This document shows, one piece after another, positions 54,240-64,000 of a DNA stretch of 64,000 nucleotides. The position numbers and the translations under genes are program-made. Origin of the DNA: Phlegmacium glaucopus (lineage: Eukaryota > Basidiomycota > Agaricomycetes > Agaricales > Cortinariaceae); NCBI GenBank assembly GCA_015039465.1, contig MU130379.1:1072423-1136422 (forward strand), given 5' to 3'. Each line of letters opens with the position of its first letter. Position 1 is the stretch's first letter. Below the pieces are notes generated by a model. The model ran no database searches. It saw only the letters and a list, made by a program, of their open reading frames with translations, and was not told the DNA's origin.

Positions 54240-54781
54240 GAAGTTTCAAAGATATCTGGAGCATCTGCATGCTTTGCCACGAAGAATTCCTCCAGAGGTG
54301 CGTGATGCACCCTCTAGACGAAGTGGAACAGGAGGACTGTTCTGTGGGCTTATCATGTATACATCTAACAGTATTAAGCCCAATTGAAATACGAACTGTG
54401 GTCCTCTATCTGATACCACTCTCCAGGGTAGTCCATGATGTTTCCAGACATGTTGGATATAAAGGCGAGCGGTTCCGGATGTGGAGGTGGTAGTAAGGGT
54501 TGGTGCAAAATGAGCTTGTTTGGTGACCAAATTGACTACTACCATTACCGAGTCATATCCTGAAGACTCCGGAAGTTCCACTATGAAGTCCACACTAATT
54601 GTGTCCCATCATCCATGGAGCGTTTGGAATTGGGAGGGGATGGAGTTCACCGACTGGGTGGCATCTTTGAGCCTTGGTCCGAAGACACAGGTCACAGGTT
54701 GAGGCATATTTTCTGATATATCAGGACATTTGTGGCCACCAATAGTTTCAGGATACAAGTTTGAGGGTCTTCCATCTTCCC
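54240..54781 (-). pseudogene. Ty3/Gypsy integrase fragment
   Basis: Part of a minus-strand element: REDGRPSNLYPETIGGHKCP, then after an in-frame stop VDFIVELPESSGYDSVMVVV, TKQAHFAPTLTTTSTSGTAR, and VWKHHGLPWRVVSDRGPQFV. First and second catalytic Asp positions of the integrase core (VDFI, SDRG) are seen; the Glu region is lost. It is cut at one end by repeat copy B and decays toward 54,240. Confidence 0.8.
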
Positions 54782-56131
54782 GGTATAAATCATTGTTTGT
54801 GTTGTTATATAACACCAACCAGAGAGCAGTGGACCAGTCTTTAGGTTAAGAGACTCCCTGTTGTTTGTTTAGGGAAGGTGTAACCTTGACTTGTAACACA
54901 CAGAGATAGGGAGCAAGAGTAGAGAAGAGTAGAGGATGAGGATGAAGGTCTTGGAAGATGAATGAGGTAGAAGACGAGGATGAGGATGGGTAAGAAAGAG
55001 TCTTCAGTAAGACTATAGCGGTTGACAGTAGAGGACAGTGACAGTAAGGGACTGAAAAAGCGAACTTAGAGGGAGGAATTCACTGGAATTCCACTGAGAG
55101 GATGACTGTTGGGGAGTAAGAATGAATTGAGATGAACTACCTATCCTGGTACAAAAGAGCAGTATTTATACCCTAAGGATGAGGCTATGTAGAACAATAA
55201 AAAGAAAGAAGTACGCGCTGTCAAAGAGAGAGGACAGCTGTGAGAAGAAAAGAACAATGGAAAAGAAGAAGGAACAATAAAAAAATCTGTAAAGTGTCAA
55301 AGTGCAAGAGAAAAGAAAAGAAGGCAGTGTACATAGTCCAATAGCAAAAATATATCAACTCCATAGGCGTGTGGTCATGTCAAAAATGTGAAAGGTCCTG
55401 AGTCAACACTTGAAAGGCGCAGCCTTATTCCCGAGAAAACACTACTTGCCCATGATCCCATGTCGCGCAGCCTTGATAACACTTGACACACTGCGAGAAT
55501 GATCCTCTGCTGCTGATTCATCTGCAATTCCTGCTTAGTTGTGATCCTCCTGAACTTCCTAAGTTGTCATAAAGAGGGTGGGAAGGCTTCATGTACCGTG
55601 TGAATGATGGTTTTGGCAGTGAATGATAAGATAAGAGGTAGATAATTGAGGATAGGGGACTGAGTGAGATCCAAGAGCGAGGGATGGCAAGATATATGGC
55701 TGAGGGGAAGACTTGTGGGTCCATAGCCACAACAACAATGACAAAGCCTTGTACATAATGGGAGATGTAGTTGATGTGTCCATAAAGGGGCCGTTCTTGA
55801 AATGATGGACCAAAGATACAATCAAACGTGAGCCGATGACCGATGCGAATAGTAGATTGATCGCTTTGTTGGATCACTAACCAAGGAACAAATGGATGGT
55901 AGATGCTTAGGAGCATGTCGATAGTGAAAACGATGGAGAGCATAGTGTGAGACATTGAGAGTATGTTGAGCGATGAGGGTGATAACGTTGAATGAATGAT
56001 CTGTCGACCAGGAACGCGATTCAGGGCTGCTTCCAAAATAGGTAAGTGAATTCAAAGTCCGCTTATTTTCATGATGGCAACTTTTAAGCTTTCTTCTCAT
56101 GCTACCAATCAGTATTGATGCGCGATAGTGG
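54782..56131 (-). repeat. Copy B of the ~1.4-kb interspersed repeat
   Basis: Between GGTATAAATCATTGTTTGTG on the left and TGCGCGATAGTGG on the right. It sits inside the minus-strand Ty3/Gypsy element, between gag and integrase. The longest minus frame (55518-56036, 172 codons) begins MEAALNRVPGRQIIHST and contains SIYHPFVPWLVIQQSDQSTI. Confidence 0.88.
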
Positions 56132-56584
56132 ATTCGTTGAAAGGGCCAAAGTTGGATTGGAGCTCATCCACAGAGAGGTCCCAATCTTCGAGCTAAGATG
56201 GAGGTTCGTCGGTGAATCTGGAAATTCCAGGTTCAAACCATTCCTGAGCAACGTCCCGGAGATAGGACAGAGCAAAAGTTACTTGCTTGGAGTCATCTTG
56301 GAATGTGTCAGAAGAGCTCCAGAAATAGAGCCTACACTGGAAATAAAAGCTTTCAGTTTCTTAGGGTCCTTACCCATGAAGGGTTCAGGCTCTCTAAGTC
56401 TGCCAGCCGAATCAGACTTGGCTGAAGATTTCCCGAGGGAATTCAAAGCAGAAACAAGTTCATTGATATGAATAGATGGAGACTCAACTTTGTCCATAGC
56501 ACTCCGAGGTTCATCAATATGACTAGCCTCTTCAACTACATCGGGCACAGGAGTCTGCCTGGTGGGGGTGTGCTCATGGGACAT
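56132..56584 (-). pseudogene. Ty3/Gypsy gag fragment on the minus strand
   Basis: The 5' half of the same gag as at 43821, in reverse: starts MSHEHTPTRQTPVPDVVEEA, continues SALNSLGKSSAKSDSAGRLR and PEPFMGKDPKKLKAFI, then loses frame. It ends at the junction with repeat copy B, within the FGPFDES region. Confidence 0.85.
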
Positions 56585-56758
56585 ATTTTCTTGTATCGGT
56601 AATAGAGTTTTGGATGTTTTAAATCTTCTAAAAAAAAAATTTTTTACTAAAATACTGTGCTCCGGTCAAAATAAGAATAAAAACGGCCTGCACCTTCCTT
56701 TGCCCTTTGGTCCCAAACAAGTTAGCATAGAAGGAGTGGGTGAGCAGTTCAAATATAC

Positions 56759-57699
56759 TATTAAGCTCAGAAACTCTATTCCAGAGTATCAGATGGAGTT
56801 TGATTGGAAGGGAACCATGGAACAGAAAAGGACTTTAGCCTCAGTGTATGTGCTGTGCTTCCCTAAACCTTCGTGTCCTAATTTCATAGTAAGAACAGAA
56901 CGGAGTGGAACCAGAAGTTGCAGGAACTTAGAGGAAGAATAGGAGGAGGAAACTAAGTTGATATTCAAACTGAGGAATACATACAAGTTTTGAGTACTTA
57001 AATAATAAAAGGAATAGCAACTGAAATATGAAAGATAAATATAAAGTGCTGCGTTCTGCTCCTGGAAAGTCCTGCATTCTTGGGTGAATAATCCATAGCG
57101 GGTGTGCTGACTGATAATGTTACATAGTATTATTTTTCTTTTCTTAAACTTCTCCAAACACATGCTCATTTCACTTACATGCACTTCACTCCTTCTTTTC
57201 ATTTCCGCTCACACATGCCTACCTTTTCCTTTTCATCATTTCCCCTATTATTACCTATGCACACCTTCTTACATGTGGATGCCTCACTTTATGCATGACT
57301 CTCTTATTTTACTATAAATACCGTATTTACAACTCATGTAAACCTTAGCTAATTCTTGAGAATCGTACTTGGTTACTTTCTTTCTTGAACTTCCTCAAAA
57401 CTCTCAAAGACAATCCCTCGAGAATGATCTCTTGGTATTCTTTGGAGCTCATCGAACCGACAAACCTTTCTTATATGACTGTTTACGATCAGAACTATCT
57501 GAACTGTTTGAAGTTGTAATAGATAATGGGAAAGTGATGACAAAGAAATAGTTGTTATGGTGAAGATGTGGTAATGGGTTTGGAGTATCGTCAGAAGAGC
57601 TGGAATGATACAGAGAAGTCTCAGAGTTGGATGAAGGAAGAGTAGATCCAGATACAAGGGAAAGTACTGGAACGGAGTAATGTATGATGGAATGTAACA
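56759..57699 (-). mobile_element. Minus-strand Ty3/Gypsy LTR split by a nested insertion
   Basis: Reading on the minus strand, the LTR begins TGTTACATTCCATCATACA at 57699 and ends near 56759 (CTGAGCTTAATA), followed by the same leader as the plus-strand copy and gag. About 40 bp near its start are missing relative to the intact LTR. A 404-bp insert sits at 57118-57521. Confidence 0.85.
57118..57521 (+). mobile_element. Nested 404-bp insertion, probable solo LTR of another family
   Basis: Starts TGTTACATAGTATTATTTTT, ends AAGTTGTAATA, and is bounded by GATAA duplications at 57113-57117 and 57522-57526. Terminal bases form a short imperfect inverted repeat (TGTTACA..TGTAATA). It includes a TATA-like ACTATAAATACCGTATTTAC and TAGCTAATTCTTGAGAATCG; similar words occur on the minus strand at about 60,800-61,020. 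Confidence 0.82.
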
Positions 57700-57839
57700 G
57701 TACCTCCCTGTCAAGGAGACCTTCGAGGCCACGTGATGGTCCGTGCGAGGTTGGCGTGGTATAAAGACCGTCAGAGACTTGTGGAGATTCTTCACTTCGG
57801 ATAACTTCCCAAACCACCATCCTCTACAACACAAACACT

Positions 57840-58202
57840 ATGAGTTCCAACAACAAAGCTGGCTCCTCCCTCCCCCCTGCTTTGCAACAAGCCAGGCTCA
57901 AAGAAGCACGAGAGCGTTGGCAGAAAGAGCGGGAGGAGGAGGAGAAGCGGGAAGAAGCAGAGATTGTGGAAGCCCAGAGGCTAGAGGAGGAGGGACTGGA
58001 GGCGGAGAGACAACGAGTAGAAGCAGAGAGGAAGAGGGTTGAAGTGGAAAGGAAGAGCAGGGAGGAGCAGCAGCAGAAACTGCTGGAGATGCAGCGGGTT
58101 CGAAAGGCGGAGGAGCAGAGGAGGAAAGAAGTGGAGGTCATTGACATAGATGACGAAGAAGTAGAAGAAGAACTGGAAGACAATGGGATGGAGGCGGTAT
58201 AA
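57840..58202 (+). pseudogene. Coiled-coil open frame cut by repeat copy C
   Basis: 120 codons from ATG 57840: MSSNNKAGSSLPPALQQARL, then a long charged helix rich in Glu, Arg and Lys (ERWQKEREEEEKREEAEIVE, RKAEEQRRKEVEVIDIDDEE). A TATA-like GTATAAAG lies at about 57,760. The stop TAA is supplied by the first bases of repeat copy C, so the original C-terminus is gone. Function unknown; probably part of a mobile element's protein. Confidence 0.5.
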
Positions 58203-59616
58203 ATCGTTGTTTGTGTTGTTATAAAACACCAACCAGAGAGCAATGGACTAGTCTTTAAGTCAAAAGCCTCCCTGTTGTTCGTTTAGGGAAGGTGTAACCT
58301 TGACTTGTATCACACAGAGGTAGGGAGCAAGAGTAGAGGTGAGGAGGATGAGGATGAATGAGGAAGAGTCTTCAGTAAGACTATAGCAGTTGACAGTGGG
58401 TTGACAGTAAAGGACTGAAAAAGCGAACTCAGAGGGGTTAAGGAAGAGGATGAGGAAGAATAAGAGGGAGTCTTCAGCAAGACTATAGTAATTGACAGTG
58501 GGGATAGATTGACAGTTAAAGGACTGAAAAAGCGAACTTGAGGGAGGAATTCACTGGAATTCCACTGAGATGATGAATGTGGGGGGTAAGAATGAATTGA
58601 ACTGAACTACCTATCCTGGTACAAAAGAGCAGTATTTATACCCTAAGGATGAGGCTATGTAAAACAATAAAAAGAAACAAAGTACGCACTGTCAAAGGAA
58701 GAAAGATAAAGAGAGGACAGCTGCGAGAAGAAAAGAACAATGGAAAAGAAAAGGAACAGTAAAATAATCTGTAAAGTGTCAAAGTGCGAGAGAAAAGAAG
58801 GGAAGGCAGTGTACATAGTCCAATAGCAAAAATATATCAACTCCATAGGCGTGTGGTCATGTCAAAAAATGTGAAAGGTCCTGAGTCAACACTTGAAAGG
58901 CGCAGCCTTGTTCCCGAGAAAATACTACTTGCCCATGGTCCCATGTCGTCGCAGCCTTGATAACACTTGACACTCTGCGAGAATAATCCTCTGCTGCTGA
59001 TTCATCTGCAATTCCTGCTTAGTCGTGATCCTCCTGGACTTCCTAAATTGTCATAAAGAGGGTGGGAAGGCTTCAGGTACCGCGTGAATGATGGTTTTGG
59101 CAGTGAATGATAAGATAAGAGGTAGATAAGTGAGGATAGGGGACTGAGTGAGATCCAGGAGCGAGGTATGGCAAGATAGATAGCTGAGGAGAAGACTTGT
59201 GGGTCCATAGCCACAACAACGATGACAAAGCCTTTGACATAATGGGAGATGTAGCTGATGCGTCCATAAACGGGCCGTTCTTGAAATGATGGGCCATAGA
59301 TGCGATCAAACGCGAGCCGATGACCGATGCGAATAGTAGATTGATCGCTTTGTTGTATCACTAGCCAAGGGACAAACGGATGGTAGATGTTAAGGAGCAT
59401 GTCGATAGTGTAAATGATAGACAACATAGTGGAGGACATTGAGGATATGATGAGCGATGAGGATGTTATCGTTGAACGAATGGTTTTGTTGACCAGGAAC
59501 GCGATTCAGGGCCGCTTCCAAAATAGGTAATCAAATTCAAAGTCCGCTTATTTTCATGATGGCGACTTTTAAGCTTTCTTCTCACGCTACCAATCAGTAT
59601 TGGTGCGCGACAGCGG
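58196..59616 (-). repeat. Copy C of the ~1.4-kb interspersed repeat
   Basis: From GGTATAAATCGTTGTTTGTG to TGCGCGACAGCGG. It has an internal ~80-bp duplication near 58,430-58,530 (the words GACTGAAAAAGCGAACT and TCTTCAG-AAGACTATAG occur twice), making it longer than copies B and D. Confidence 0.87.
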
Positions 59617-61613
59617 GGCCCAGTGTCCCGAAGAAAAGAAAGTTAAACGAGAAAGTAAGTGAAATTTGGTAAAAAGGGGAAACACAATACTAAAGATCTG
59701 AGCAGATCTGGTCGGATATAACAATTCTGATCAGATCTGATCAGATCTGGTGGGGACAGAAAAGTACTGGAAATTTCATAAATTCTACATAAATTCTAAG
59801 GGACTCCCAGGGCCTCCTGATGTGATTTAATCCAGATGGTCAATGCACCAGGATGCACTAAAGGTGTCAAAATCATTTTTCCTGATGCAGTCCAAGTTCA
59901 GTCCAAGCTGAGTCCGAGTTGAGTCCAAGTCCAAGTAATTTTTTACTTGGACTCGGACTCAGCTCGGACTCAGCTCGGACTCAGCTCAGACTGAACTCAG
60001 ACTGAACTCAGACTGAACTCAGACTGACTTGGACTGAACTTGGACTTTTGATGTTTTTACTCAGACTACTCGGAGTCTGATCAGATTCCGATTGGACTGG
60101 TGGGTGAGTGTAAAGTCTTGGCTACTCTTTTGCTGGTTCAGGCTGGTCTAAACCACAAAAGACTGGTTAATTGAGACCAGTCTTTTTCTGGTCTCGTAAC
60201 TGGACCTTCAAACACTAATTTTGACAAAGACAAAAAGAAAAGTTTAGATTAAATATTTTTGACCCCTTAAATAAAATAAGAGCTAAAGATATCATTTTAG
60301 GCAGTGCAAAATTTATTGCATGCTGAGTGCCTGGGAAGTGATATGCTCATTAGACAATCATTGCCTAACTTAATAGATTACCAAAAACATATATTACATG
60401 GCTACAATATTACTGTGAAACATGAAAAATCAGTAATTATGATTGGGCAATGAAGGAGCTGAAAATTAGTTTAATGTGTAGCAAGCATTGAAGAAATGGC
60501 AAGCTCTATAGATGTGCCTCAACAAACCTCTGGTAGGATGAAGTGATAAAGTTGTTGATGTACTGTGTGCTACTTAACCCATGCTCAAAATCCAAGGGTT
60601 TAGCAGTTCCAGCCTGAAGCTGCTCAAGCTAAGTTCTAAAAAAGTGGTTAGATCTTTCTGTCCAATATGTTAAGACCTTGAAGAATTCAGAAGACTCTGA
60701 CTCTAGACAGTCTTATAAAGATTGTTTGTTTGACTAATCTGAGCTCTAAAGAGTGCCAAAGGTTCACTTTGGTATTGTCTTATAGAGTTTCAGGTTGTTC
60801 AAGTAAGAAAGCAGGTAAATTCTCAAGAACTAGCTAAAGAATATACAAAAGGTAATACTGTATTTATAGTGAAAAGGTTGAGTCATAATGCATGTAAAGA
60901 ACAAGTTATAGGTAAAAACAGAGAATAACTCATGCAATGAGTCATATGCATGTAAGTGAAACAATGAAAAAGTAAAGGTAAACATGTGTAAGTGGAAATG
61001 AATAAATATGTACACGCTCCTGAGTGAATTGCCAATTTTCACCAAAAACACCCTGAATGTTAGGGAACAACTGCCAAGGTTAAACCAAGACAGCCACTCA
61101 ATCAGTCACACTATTGGAGAACCCCATAAGCGTTGTTATTGACCAAGGTGCAGAACCTGTATCTGCACCTTAACTATTTATACTAGAGTACATGGTCTGT
61201 GCATGTGTATGTACTTGTTTGTATAGTGATAAAGATCAGTCATGTAATACTAAACCACTAAGCAGATAGCTAACCGGCCTCATGACTAAGGCATAATGAC
61301 TAAGACTATGGATCTAGGTCCGGGAGATGGGTAAGGGTAGGCACTAGGGTAGTAAGCTCATGATGGGACATCACATGGTGACAGAGGGTGTCAGGTAGTG
61401 CCATAGGCCTAGGCGATAGTGTAGGATTGTTGTACGATGGGTGAGATCGAGGTGATGGGTGGTGTTATGCATAGACTAGGAGGCGTAGGGTAGGATCAAA
61501 GGGAGATCCCCTGACACTGAAGCTCCTTGACACATCAGAGTAACGGAGTTCAACTCAATTCTGTTCACATCTACACATATACCGAGACGTCGCATTCTGG
61601 AGGGAGGGGTGGA
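59617..61613. other. AT-rich repeat-derived region, no gene
   Basis: Holds AGATCTGATCAGATCTG-type palindromic words near 59,700-59,760, the CTCGGACTCAG tandem at 59,885-60,060, and on the minus strand at about 60,600-61,060 an LTR-like stretch with TATA words and TAGCTAGTTCTTGAGAAT, similar to the insert at 57118-57521. Just before 61,614 a purine run GGAGGGAGGGGTGGA resembles a polypurine tract. Confidence 0.5.
59885..60060. repeat. Degenerate 11-12-bp tandem repeat
   Basis: First a series of AGTCCAAG/GAGTCCGAG words, then about eight units of CAGCTCGGACT turning into GAACTCAGACT. Two halves read as near reverse complements of each other (TTGAGTCC.. versus ..GGACTCAG), so the block could fold back. 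Confidence 0.75.
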
Positions 61614-62089
61614 TGTTAGGGGACACCCGGTTTTTGACTGAAGCATCAACTCCCAATCAAGCCCGAACCCTACCCCAGTCCTGACTCCAAACTATCTCCC
61701 AATTCTACTCCGGAATCAAGACCTGACCATGACTTGATATGTTCTACCTCACCGACAAAACTGACCTGAACCCAAGCCGACCAGTTCAACTCCCAAATCT
61801 CAATTGGTCCAACTCCTGATCCAATTTCAACTTCTTATTTTATTATTTTATTTTATCTTCAATGACACCATTTTTATTATCTTTATTATCACACCATTTC
61901 TTTATTTATTTACATATCTCCATTATGTCCATATTAGCACTTAAATACCCCACCATCCTAGCAGGGATCCCTATCCTTTCCTCTTTGGATCCCCTGCTAG
62001 GTGAGTCTATGTAACCTATTACTTATAAATATTATTTACTTTGGATCCCCTGCTAGTCTGACTAAGTCAGTACTGCAGTTGCCCTAACA
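61614..62089 (-). mobile_element. LTR (476 bp) of the same family as 45485-45897
   Basis: From TGTTAGGGGACACCCGG to GCAGTTGCCCTAACA, inverted relative to the nested copy at 45485-45897 as listed. The bases next to it (GTGGA and ATTGC) are not a duplication, and it follows a polypurine-like run, so it is more likely the remaining 3' LTR of a deleted element whose true sense is plus than a clean solo LTR. Confidence 0.8.
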
Positions 62090-64000
62090 ATTGCATGTTA
62101 AAAATCACAATGTAAGCTCAACACCAGCCTTACCTAACTGAATTTGGAATCACAAAAATTATTTGTCAGTTTGATTACTCAATCCTCTATTGCTATCTCC
62201 CACTGGGACTGGAGGCAAGTCTAGTTGTGATGAATGATGCAATGATCATAAATACATATTTTAGAGCTGAGCAGGAGAGGAAGGACAATCTCAGGTTAAG
62301 TTAGCCTATGCTTTGTGATGCAAAAATAAAGATGAGAGCAGGTGGGGAACTTGAATCTAAGAAAGAATGCGACAATGTTCCTGGGAAGATGGGGGGTGTG
62401 CGATGATCTTTGGTAATCCTTAGATAAGTGATCGGATTTATGTCTAAGCATTTGTAAGGATTTGTAATAATTTTATAATTGGTCAGCTGCTCCCACACCG
62501 TCGTCCCATTATACTGTTAGCCCAGTGTCATGAACGTCACAAATTGTGACATCACAGTAACCTGCCTTCAAATTTCGCTTTTTTGGGTTCTTTTGTAGGG
62601 TGCTAATGTTGTATTTAACATTACCATCTAATATACTTACTATTTAGTTGGCTGTGATATATATTGTCTCTTTTTGTGTGTTAATTTTGGACAGAACCTG
62701 TCTTTTGTGATGCTTTTTTTCAATCCTCCTTTTTAGGGTGTATATTTTTAATTTTAATTTTTGTTTGGTATTTATGTGGTAAGCTGCTGTAGCCATTTAT
62801 TTATCTACACAGTTGATTTAAAGATAAAGAAATAGGAACATGAGATGAGAAGATATAGAAATTATGAGTGAGTGGGAACATAAGATTGGAAGATGAATAG
62901 AGTTATTTAGGCTCGTGACCAGCCGGTTCTTACTAATCAAACGATTCGGGCTCCGAAAGGTTCTGTAAGAACCGGCTGGGAGCAACGGGGAAGATTTAAG
63001 GGAGTCACACTTGTCACAAAAGACTTAGTGAAATTTTGCATAATTCTAAGACATCTCTATCATCTAAATCATCCTCGCTCTTGTCACTTGAGGTTATGTT
63101 TCCACATTCAGTGTCCATGTCCAGTGCCACATAATCAGCACCCCATTGTAGCAAAGGTAGGCTCATCTTCAACAGCCTGTTGTCCATGTATTCTGCTCAT
63201 CCTCTCGTCACTACCAACAGCTTTGCTCTCCATATTGGCACTGTCCATGCTTGTGGCCTTACCCACAGCCACCCGGCCCACATCTGAGCCTCCCTCCTGT
63301 CATTGTAGAAAGATTATGGCTTCTTTGGCAGCAACATTTTCTTTGGCTGATGCTGGAACTACCTGTTTCATTCATTGTTGTGCCTGAAGGTTTCGGAATG
63401 CATCATTATAGTCAGAAGCTGGGTTTTTGTTTCCTTCAACGGCCCACTTCAATGACATTTTTTACAGGCTAATCGTCATCATCCAGCACTCACCCTTTTT
63501 GGATTGTGTACACCTTGTTTTTGTCAAGACTCTCGACGAGCAGTAGCAATGAGGTTTGCAAAGTGCGTGTCGTGTCCCTTGGTCAGTATATCATTAAAAT
63601 TCTTTGACAGTTGTTGGTCGTTTCGAGCCTCAAGAAGTGCAATAAGTATTTTCGGCGTTCGCCAGGTCCCAAATCTGTGAACGTTAATCCCACCTTCACA
63701 CTACTCAACGCTCTCACATATCTCGCAACGCCCATCCATTCTCGAACACACCCATTGACATCAACATTATCAGCGCCACCTACACTACCAACAACACCAA
63801 TGACCCATCATGTAGCAACACATCTCGGAATGTAACCATACTCAAGGTTCATGATGCCATACCTTCCAACCTACTACTCACCTTAACCATACTATATACC
63901 CACCTTCCACTCCCAAATACCCCTCCAACTCAGTGGAAAACACCATCTCACATACCCAATACTAGGTCATCATCTCAAAGCTTACACTCAAACTTACCTT
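62090..64000. other. Window end, no gene supported
   Basis: AT-rich, with GTGACATCAC-type words near 62,540 and a strong inverted repeat at 62919-62979. On the minus strand near 63,770-63,520 a frame reads ALSSVKVGLTFTDLGPGERR then KYLLHF, and a second gives LLEARNDQQLSKNFNDILTK; they may be exons of a gene running in from beyond the window, but I recognise nothing. ORFs on the plus strand here look like antisense shadows. Confidence 0.35.
62919..62979. repeat. Perfect 14-bp inverted repeat with 33-base loop
   Basis: CCAGCCGGTTCTTA at 62919-62932 and its exact reverse complement TAAGAACCGGCTGG at 62966-62979. Unusually GC-rich for its surroundings. Confidence 0.9.

Noticed and set aside
41729..59616. 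Classifying the 1.4-kb repeat as a Helitron
   Set aside because: One end can be read as starting with TC, but the other lacks CTRR and the usual 3' hairpin spacing, and no A-T insertion site is consistent in the copies.
63028..63472. Cys/Pro-rich plus-strand frames near the window end
   Set aside because: Codon content and the presence of more protein-like minus-strand reading suggest antisense shadow; no domain.
39000..64000. CRISPR-like or bacterial-type arrays among short repeats
   Set aside because: Units are degenerate, have no regular unique spacers, and the genome is eukaryotic.

Overview
The window is nuclear DNA of a basidiomycete fungus, most likely an Agaricomycete. Genes carry several short introns of about 45-75 nt, some genes face each other across very short intergenic gaps, and the transposon half contains a gene with the CxC5/CxC6 cysteine clusters that accompany KDZ transposons of mushroom-forming fungi, plus Ty3/Gypsy debris. 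All gene models below were spliced by eye from GT-AG (and a few GC-AG) boundaries and family resemblance, so inner exon limits may be off by a few bases.

Positions 1-38,600 are a dense housekeeping region of about twenty protein genes. In order: a SERINC/TMS1 membrane protein, an unknown gene, a CobW-type GTPase, a J-domain protein, a Zn2Cys6 transcription factor, a TVP38/TMEM64-type membrane protein, a glutamine-rich ARID protein (SWI1-like), an inositol polyphosphate 5-phosphatase, a CCDC130/YJU2-type splicing protein, a tiny DUF1748 protein, sulfite oxidase, COX12, PRP18, JJJ1, TIM13, citrate synthase, TRM8, RRP41, nicotinate phosphoribosyltransferase, a ZNF830-like protein, COX10 and U1-70K. 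Two themes recur: mitochondrial function (COX12, COX10, TIM13, citrate synthase) and RNA processing (CCDC130, PRP18, ZNF830-like, U1-70K, RRP41, TRM8, JJJ1). Seven pairs are divergently transcribed from gaps of roughly 60-160 bp.

From about 39,000 to 64,000 the character changes abruptly to nested mobile elements. It holds a 1.1-kb element with ~170-bp terminal inverted repeats; a Ty3/Gypsy family (572-573-bp LTR) seen as a solo LTR with a 5-bp duplication, as a decayed gag-protease-RT-RNaseH copy, and as a second, rearranged copy on the minus strand; solo LTRs of at least three other families, three of them with clean 5-bp target duplications inside older elements; four copies of an unclassified 1.3-1.45-kb repeat; a KDZ-associated CxC5/CxC6 gene with an inverted duplication of its 5' end; a tRNA-like sequence that may head a SINE; and short tandem degenerate repeats. 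The order of insertion can be read from the nesting. The last 2 kb shows no gene that I can support.
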